A DNA stretch of 64,000 bases from Bryopsis sp. KO-2023 (taxonomy: Eukaryota > Chlorophyta > Ulvophyceae > Bryopsidales > Bryopsidaceae), in the NCBI GenBank assembly GCA_030272585.1, contig BSYQ01000002.1, forward strand, positions 3,720,001 to 3,784,000, read 5' to 3'. Made by a program: the position numbers and the translations under genes. Of the stretch, positions 58,216 through 64,000 are shown one piece after another (the first letter of the stretch is position 1; each line of letters starts with the position of its first letter). The notes beneath the pieces are model-generated. The model searched no databases. It was not told the DNA's origin and saw nothing but the letters and a program-made list of their open reading frames with translations.

Positions 58216-61200
58216 TCAGCTCCTTATCTCAAACTCACGTAACTTGTCCGGTGCGTTTCGCAAGTTTCTGGCAGGCTCCCATGTATCCTCTGACTGGTCA
58301 TAGCCCTGCCACCTGACAAGGTACTGCTTCCTGCCTCTGACAGTCCTTTCTGCAAGAATCCTGTCCACTAGGTATTCCTCTTGCCCCTCAACCAGTTCTG
58401 GTTCAGGCTGCAGGGTGTGTGTCCTCCTGGCTGGAAAACTGCCCTCCTGATCAATAAAGGCAGGCTTCAGCTTGGACACATGAAACACATCATGGATTCG
58501 CCAATGCCCTGGCAGCCTCAACCTAACTGTCACATCTGACAGCCTTTCTACCACCTCAAATGGCCCACAGAACTTTGCAGTTAGTTTCCTGCTCAGTACA
58601 TCAGGTAGGGGTAAGTCCTTGGTTGCCAGAAAAACTTTTTCGCCTGGCTCAAAGCCCCCTCCCCGCCTGGTTTGATCCGCCACCTGGCGATGTCGATCCT
58701 GAGCTTGAGCAATGTTGTCTCTGCCAGCAAGCAGAGCTTGTTGCCAAGTAGTCCACCAATCATCCACCGGGCAGGCTGTAGTTGCTACAGCACTTGCAGG
58801 AGTTCGGGGATTCTGCCCGTACATAAGGAAAAAGGGAGAGAATCCTGTAGTGGCATTGATGCTGGAGTTGTAAGCAAACTCTGCAGCAGCCAAATGCTCT
58901 TCCCAATCTGCACCTGCAGGCTCAACATAACTTCGCAGAATCTCCTGCACAGTTCTGTTAGCCCTTTCTGTCTGCCCGTCTGTCTCAGGGTGGTAACTAC
59001 TAGACATTGCCAATCTAGTATCTGCTCTCTTCCACAGAGCTCTCCAAAAATTACTAGTGAACCGACTGTCTCTATCCGAAACAATCTCTTGAGGCAACCC
59101 AAAGAAACGAACTACATTCTGAAAGAATAAATCTGCAACACCTGCTGCAGTTACCGTTTGTTTGGTTGGAATCAATCGCAACATCTTACTGAATCTGTCC
59201 ACTACCACAAGCAAATAATCTGACCCCTTCCTGGTTTTAGGCAAAGGGCCTACAAAATCCATTGAAACACTGGACCACCTGCCATCAAGAATAGGCAGAG
59301 GCTGCAGCTTACCCAAAGGCCTCTGATTAGAAGCCTTATTTCTCTGACAGGGGATGCAATTCTTGACATACTTCTGTACTGTGCCTGAAATGCGTGGCCA
59401 GAAGTAATGCGCCTGCACTCTGACCAGCGTTTTTCGTCTGCCCAGATGTCCTGCCAATGCTGATTCATGGCAGTCATGGAGCAACTTCTCCCTGAGCCCA
59501 TCTGCATCAGGTATCCACCATTTCCAGGCATTGCAAACCCTTCTCCAAAGCCTCTGACCATCCCATTTCACATGAGCTGGTGTGTAGTGTGCCTCAATCA
59601 ATTGCTTGCACAAAGGATCCTTTTGATAGGCCTCCTTGACCTCCTCCTGAAATCCCTGGGTCAGGTCCAATCTTGCTTGTGCATTGACCTCAGGCTGCTC
59701 CCTTGCAGTCTGATGTGTGGCCCTGCTCAGTGCATCTGCCACCACATTGTCTCTTCCAGGTCTGTACTTGATCTCAAACTTGAAGGATTGCAAGGTCTCC
59801 ATCCACCTTGCCTGCCTCTTGGACAACTGAGGCTGAGTCTGTAGATACTTCAGTGGTGCATGATCAGTGTGCACCACAAACTCCTGAGCATCCAGATAGT
59901 GCCTCCACACCTTGAGTGCATGTACAATGGCCAAGAGCTCCTTCTCATGGGTAGCATAATTCAGTTCTGCAGGTTGCAGTTTCCTGCTTTCATAGGCCAC
60001 AGGTTGCTGACCCTGTCCATGGTCCTGTGTAAGGACTGCTCCAATAGCATAGTCTGAAGCATCAGTGGTGACTTCAAACTTCAATCCTGGGTCAGGCACC
60101 AACAACACTGGTGCAGACATCAATGCCTCCTTAATATCCTGCATTGACGCAGCTTCCCTTTCTGTCCATTGCCAGCTTGCTTCTTTCTTCAGCAAGGCAG
60201 TCAATGGCTTAGCCCTGGCAGAGAAGTCCTTGATGAACCTTCTGTAGTAATTTGCCAGGCCAAGGAAGGATCTGAGGTCCTTCACTGACGTTAAGGGAGG
60301 CCAGTCCCTGATGATCTGCACTTTGTTCTGCAACACCTGTATACCTGCAGCACTCACTTCATGTCCCAAAAACTCCACCTGCATCTTGCAGATGTCACAT
60401 TTAGTAGCTGAAGCATACAGTTTCTGTTCCCTCAGTCTCTGCAGCACTTTCTGCAAGTGAACCTTGTGTTCAGCCCAATTCTTGCTGTAAACCAAAATGT
60501 CATCCAGATAAACTATGCAGAAAATATCCAAGAAATCATGAAGAACATGGTTCATGGTGTTCATAAAGGTGGCAGGGGCATTTGTCAGCCCAAAAGGAAG
60601 AACCACATATTCAAAAAGCCCATATCTAGTGCGGAAGGCCGTCTTTTCTGAATCTGCAGGGTCCAACCGCACTTGATGATAACCTGAGCAGAGATCTATT
60701 TTACTGAAACAACGAGCTCCTTGAATCTGATCTAGCAACTCCTCAATCCTTGGAATAGGATACCTGTTTTTCACTGTCAGTTTATTCAGTGCCCTGAAAT
60801 CGACACACATTCTCAACTTCCCATTTTTCTTTGGAACGAATAAAACTGGTGATCCCCAGGGTGACTTGCTAGGTCTGATAAAACCCTGTTTCAGCAATTC
60901 TGCCAACTGCTTTTTCAGTTCTTCTCTTTCTGCAAAACTAGCCCTGTAAAGTCCCTTCTTTACCGGTTCTGCCCCTTCCACAAGTTCTATCTTGTGGTTA
61001 ACACCTCTGTCAGGAGGTAACTCCTGAGGCAGTTCTTCTTTGAACAAATCCTGAAACTCTTTTCTGATTTCTTTTTCCAACTGCAAAGCTTCTCTTTCTT
61101 CCTCTGAGATTGTATCTGCAAAACTTCCTTTTACTGCTTCAGTACTTTCTAACCCATTTATGGCATGTTCAACATCCACTTCTCTCAAATGAAGTAAATA

Positions 61201-62462
61201 TATAGGTCTGCCCTTGCGAGCAACCTGTGCGAACTCTGTTGCAGACATCAGATCCAATTCTGCTGTACTGCAATCTTCTACTCTACCAGTCTGCATTCTA
61301 AGATTGACTGCTCCCTGAGGTGTCTGCAAAACCAACAACTTCTTTTGCCAATCTATGACAGGGTTGTGTTTGCTTAACCAAGACATTCCTAACACCAGGT
61401 CGTACCTCCCTAGTGTTATGGCATACATCTTTTCCTCTGACACAAACTTGCCCATTTTGACACTGGCCTGCAGTTCTTTTTCTACCTTTTCTGAGGTTTT
61501 ACCATCTGCTAACTGCACCTCAGTCAGAACCTCAGCAGCTTCTGTCTGAATGCCATTTTCAAGCAACCAATCTTTTGAAACAAAATTGTCAGTTGCTCCA
61601 CTATCTATCAATATTCGAGAAAAACAACCTGCCACAAAACCTGTGGTCTTCAACATTCCCTGAGTCCCCCCATGGACTCCTCTCAACTTCAAAAGTGGGG
61701 GTTCATCTAAGCTATGTCCTTGAAAGCAAACTTCATTAGGTCTGCCCAGCCCAGACTCCTCTCTCACTGAAAACGAGTCTGCAGTGTCTGCCCTCAGATC
61801 ACTGTCAGCACTCACATGCACAGAAAACTCATGCAGGTCAGGTGTGGCCCCGCCTGGCCCTGCACCTCCTGCCTCAGGGACCTGAGAGGTGGTGGTTCCA
61901 CTCGACCGACCAGCCTCCTCATTCCCGGAAACCTCCTTCAAAATTCCTGCAGATGCTACTGCCCCTGCAGCAGCACCCACTAATTCATCCACTGACCTAC
62001 TCGCAGGAGACTCTGCCCCCAGCAGAGTACCCGCCAATTCATCCACTGACCTACTTGCAGGAGACTCTGCCTCCAGCAGAGTACCCGCCAATTCATCCAC
62101 TGACCTACTTGCAAGAGACTCTGCCTCCAGCAGAGTACCCGCCAATTCATCCACTGACCTACTTGCAGGAGACTCTGCCTCCAGCAGAGTACCCGCCAAT
62201 TCATCCACTGACCTACTTGCAGGAGACTCTGCCTCCAAGAGAGTACCCGCCAATTCAACGTTTTCCAAACGACCAACCTTCCCTTTCGGTGTGGCTTCAC
62301 AAGGCACACCACCTGCCGGGTTCTGCTTCCCTGAAACAGATGCTACCCTCCCCATGGTAGCCTCCTTGTGTGGGTGGCTACGCCGGCCCTCCCACACTCC
62401 TCTTCTGTCCTCCTTCACCTTTTCACTCCGGCCAAGGGACTCTCCAGCCCTTGACCTCTTTA
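58216..62462 (-). CDS. pol: Ty3/gypsy chromovirus Pol (protease-RT-RNase H-integrase-chromodomain)
   Basis: Intact frame, -1 relative to gag and open back through the gag end. Counting residues from the GTG at 62418 (1400 codons): five 18-residue repeats at 55-144, protease DSGA at 272-275, reverse transcriptase with YLDD at 637-640, and RNase H with D786, E827, D852 and D895. The integrase zinc site is H984/H991/C1021/C1024 and the catalytic triad D1054/D1115/E1151. A GPF module lies at 1285-1287 and a chromodomain at 1347-1396 (YLVRWQGYDQSEDTWEPARN). It copies element RNA into DNA and inserts it, with the chromodomain probably guiding integration to modified histones. No stop or missing key residue was seen, so the element may be recent. 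There is no ATG before residue 22, consistent with synthesis as a Gag-Pol fusion by frameshifting. Confidence 0.95.
61987..62256 (-). repeat. Five in-frame 54-bp tandem repeats in the pol N-terminus
   Basis: Each encodes ELAGTLLEAESPASRSVD with one or two substitutions in copies 3 and 5. They lie between the frameshift site and the protease and form an acidic, probably flexible spacer. Confidence 0.9.
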
Positions 62463-62469
62463 GTTTTCC
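62431..62469 (-). promoter_or_regulatory. -1 ribosomal frameshift signal between gag and pol (right element)
   Basis: The heptamer GGAAAAC (62463-62469) directly precedes the gag stop TAA. A 7-nt spacer (62456-62462) follows, then an 8-bp stem (GTCAAGGG 62448-62455 with 62431-62438, one T-G pair) closing a 9-nt loop (62439-62447). The heptamer lacks a perfect XXX triplet but resembles the functional retroviral G GAU UUA type. Pol is open in the -1 frame. Confidence 0.7.
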
Positions 62470-63653
62470 GAGCAGTCAGCGGCGAAGTGGCCTTTCTTGC
62501 CACACCTGTAACAATCAACATGTGCTGCTGATCTGCCCATATCCATTCTGCTCCTCTTGTCTGAGGAACCCTCTCCAGTTCCTGCTCGTCTCTGCCTCTG
62601 GTGTCTGCGAGGACTGCCACTGCGTCCTCTGCTTTTACTGCGACTGTAACTGCGATCACCACCGCGACTGCCACTGCGACCTCTACTGCCGCTGCGACCT
62701 TCCCTGACATCAAACCCCACGCGGTTACGCTGGAGGCCATCAACCTCCATGCGATCACCTAAGTGTGGTGCCTGACGCTGCGGGTGGTATCTGTCGCGTT
62801 CGGTGTTATCCCTTCCTCGACTGCTGCTGCGACCTCTGCTCTGGGATCTGCCTCTGCTGAACGACCTGCCACGACTCTTCGATCTGTCCCTGCGCGACCT
62901 TGCACGTCTGCTGCTGGGACTGCGATCTCTGTGGTAGTTATCAAGAGGACCTTCCCAAGTAGCCGCCAGCGCAATCGCTCTTTCGAGGGTGTTTGGATCT
63001 TCCATCTCAACCTTCGTCCGCAGACGCTCATGCAGTCCCTCCATGAACCTGAAGAGCTTTTCCCCAGGATTGCTGTCATGAATCTGCAGTGTGAGCCTGC
63101 GAAACTTGTGTACATACTCAGCAACCGAAAGTCGCCCCTGACGCAACCGAGACCACTCTCTCCTGAAGTCACGGTTCTCGTTCACCTTGCCAAATTCCTG
63201 TCTCAGCTGTTCAACCAAAGCAACAAGTGACTGAGGCAGTTCCTGGTGGCCTGCAAGAGCAGCCTCATATCTGCCTCTCCACCAAGTACCTGCAGCTCCC
63301 CTGAGTGATCCTGCAGCCACTAAAACCTGCTGCTCTACATCCCTTGTGCCTGTCACATCAAAATATGTCTGTAACTGCACCTGCCACTCATTCAGTGGGC
63401 TATCACCAGGGTCACCATACCAAGCATCTGGTGTCTTTGCTCTGGCCTTGCCCAGTGCTGCTGGAGCCTGTGGCTGAGGCAACCTTTCTGCCACAGCCTG
63501 CTGCACAACATCATTCATCTGATGGTTGACATTTGCAGCAACATTCCTCAGGTGAAGGACTTCATTCTGCAGATCTGTTATCATCTGCCTCATTGCCTGC
63601 AGATCGAAAGGATCTGGGGCTGGTACCCCCATCTGCTCCTCCCCGCCTGACAT
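62460..63653 (-). CDS. gag: Ty3/gypsy Gag with RS-rich region and CCHC zinc knuckle
   Basis: 397 residues, ATG at 63651-63653. Residues ~20-60 are helical. Residues ~75-240 are the retrotransposon Gag domain (WYGDPGDSPLNEW, GTWWRGRYEAAL, SVAEYVHKFRRLTLQI). Residues 243-352 are a basic Arg-Ser/Gly-rich stretch (RSxSRGRS repeats) resembling the RS domains of splicing factors. One knuckle, CYRCGKKGHFAADC, lies at 381-394 near the end. It would package element RNA and form particles. A further frame lies upstream and overlaps its start. Intact. Confidence 0.92.
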   Translation of the reverse strand: MSGGEEQMGVPAPDPFDLQAMRQMITDLQNEVLHLRNVAANVNHQMNDVVQQAVAERLPQPQAPAALGKARAKTPDAWYGDPGDSPLNEWQVQLQTYFDVTGTRDVEQQVLVAAGSLRGAAGTWWRGRYEAALAGHQELPQSLVALVEQLRQEFGKVNENRDFRREWSRLRQGRLSVAEYVHKFRRLTLQIHDSNPGEKLFRFMEGLHERLRTKVEMEDPNTLERAIALAATWEGPLDNYHRDRSPSSRRARSRRDRSKSRGRSFSRGRSQSRGRSSSRGRDNTERDRYHPQRQAPHLGDRMEVDGLQRNRVGFDVREGRSGSRGRSGSRGGDRSYSRSKSRGRSGSPRRHQRQRRAGTGEGSSDKRSRMDMGRSAAHVDCYRCGKKGHFAADCSEN

Positions 63654-64000
63654 TCCTTCTGCGTCTCAGCTCGTTCTGCTCACGCCTCTGCTCGTTCTGC
63701 TCACGCCTCTCTTGCGTTGCCCTCTGCAATCTGTAGATAGGACACTGAGGATCAGAACAGTCGTAGTATCTGATGACGTTACCACTGCGTTCTGCCTTTC
63801 TGTGGCCGTGAGGAGGCGCTCTGAGAGGAGGTGGTGGCACCACTGCCAACGGGTGTCTCACTGGACCCAGAACCTGCACCGGTCTGGGTAACCTGTAAGG
63901 AGCTGGAACCCAGTCCCCTGCGAAAGTAAACAGATCAGGTGGCAGGTTTCCCTGAAACTCTGCCTCACCCTGAATCACAGTTTCCTCGTCTGTTTCTGCC
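63562..64000 (-). CDS. Upstream ORF overlapping gag (partial, runs off window)
   Basis: A frame open from the window edge to 63562, overlapping the gag start by about 92 nt; gag is in its +1 frame. It is Pro-rich (VVPPPPLRAPPHGHRK) and then has CSDPQCPIYRLQRATQERRE and a repeated EQNEQRRE/EQNELRRR segment. Not recognised. It could be a leader protein, an N-terminal Gag part joined by frameshifting, or a chance frame in the 5' leader. Confidence 0.35.
   Translation of the reverse strand, partial: AETDEETVIQGEAEFQGNLPPDLFTFAGDWVPAPYRLPRPVQVLGPVRHPLAVVPPPPLRAPPHGHRKAERSGNVIRYYDCSDPQCPIYRLQRATQERREQNEQRREQNELRRRRNVRRGGADGGTSPRSFRSAGNEADDNRSAE

Noticed and set aside
61889-62707. 272-codon plus-strand frame
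   Set aside because: Antisense of pol repeats and the gag RS region; no independent support.

Overview
The window is eukaryotic nuclear DNA. Evidence: genes split by GT-AG introns, a nuclear-type tRNA-Val with internal Pol III boxes, Ty3/gypsy retrotransposons at both ends, decayed MULE, hAT and LINE sequences, and long poly-A/T and poly-G/C tracts. Secreted proteins with Ser-Pro3 and Thr-Pro glycomodule linkers, together with the repeat content, suggest an alga or related protist. A chromerid or other alveolate/stramenopile is a guess, not a demonstrated assignment.

Layout. 1-3539 (minus): left end of a Ty3/gypsy element with putative 5' LTR, gag with a long coiled coil, and the start of pol. 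3540-14850: AT-rich ground with eroded transposons (a MULE transposase relic at 8.4-9.3 kb, foldback elements, a 27-bp-TIR element at 14.5 kb) and a stray RING-like cysteine motif at 10.84 kb. 15.0-18.7 kb and 34.4-38.1 kb: simple-sequence DNA on both sides of a gene island. 22.1-31.3 kb: the island core, two convergent paralogous genes (A, plus, 720 aa; B, minus, 497 aa) with the same six coding exons, all phase-1 introns, a 5'-UTR intron and a conserved TATA-type promoter. 34193-34264: tRNA-Val(UAC). 38.1-55.6 kb: AT-rich ground with an hAT transposase relic, an hAT-type foldback MITE with perfect 8-bp target duplication, dispersed repeats and a LINE reverse-transcriptase relic. 55801-64000 (minus): a nearly complete chromodomain Ty3/gypsy element with gag, intact 1400-codon pol, an accessory ORF with coiled coil and RING-like cluster, polypurine tract and 3' LTR.

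How parts work together. In both Ty3 elements pol lies in the -1 frame of gag. Both carry the same arrangement at the gag end: a heptamer (GGGAAAC or GGAAAAC), a 7-nt spacer, and a hairpin with an 8-bp stem and 9-nt loop. The accessory RING-like protein of the right element shares its cysteine spacing with the isolated motif at 10.84 kb. The paralogous genes encode secreted, Cys-rich, probably O-glycosylated proteins whose linker changed from Ser-Pro3 type (gene A) to Thr-Pro type (gene B) while the surrounding exons kept their lengths.

Most other open frames are shadows or low-complexity DNA. The strongest candidates for new biology are the retrotransposon-borne RING-like ORF, the identical frameshift geometry in two elements, and the glycoprotein paralog pair.
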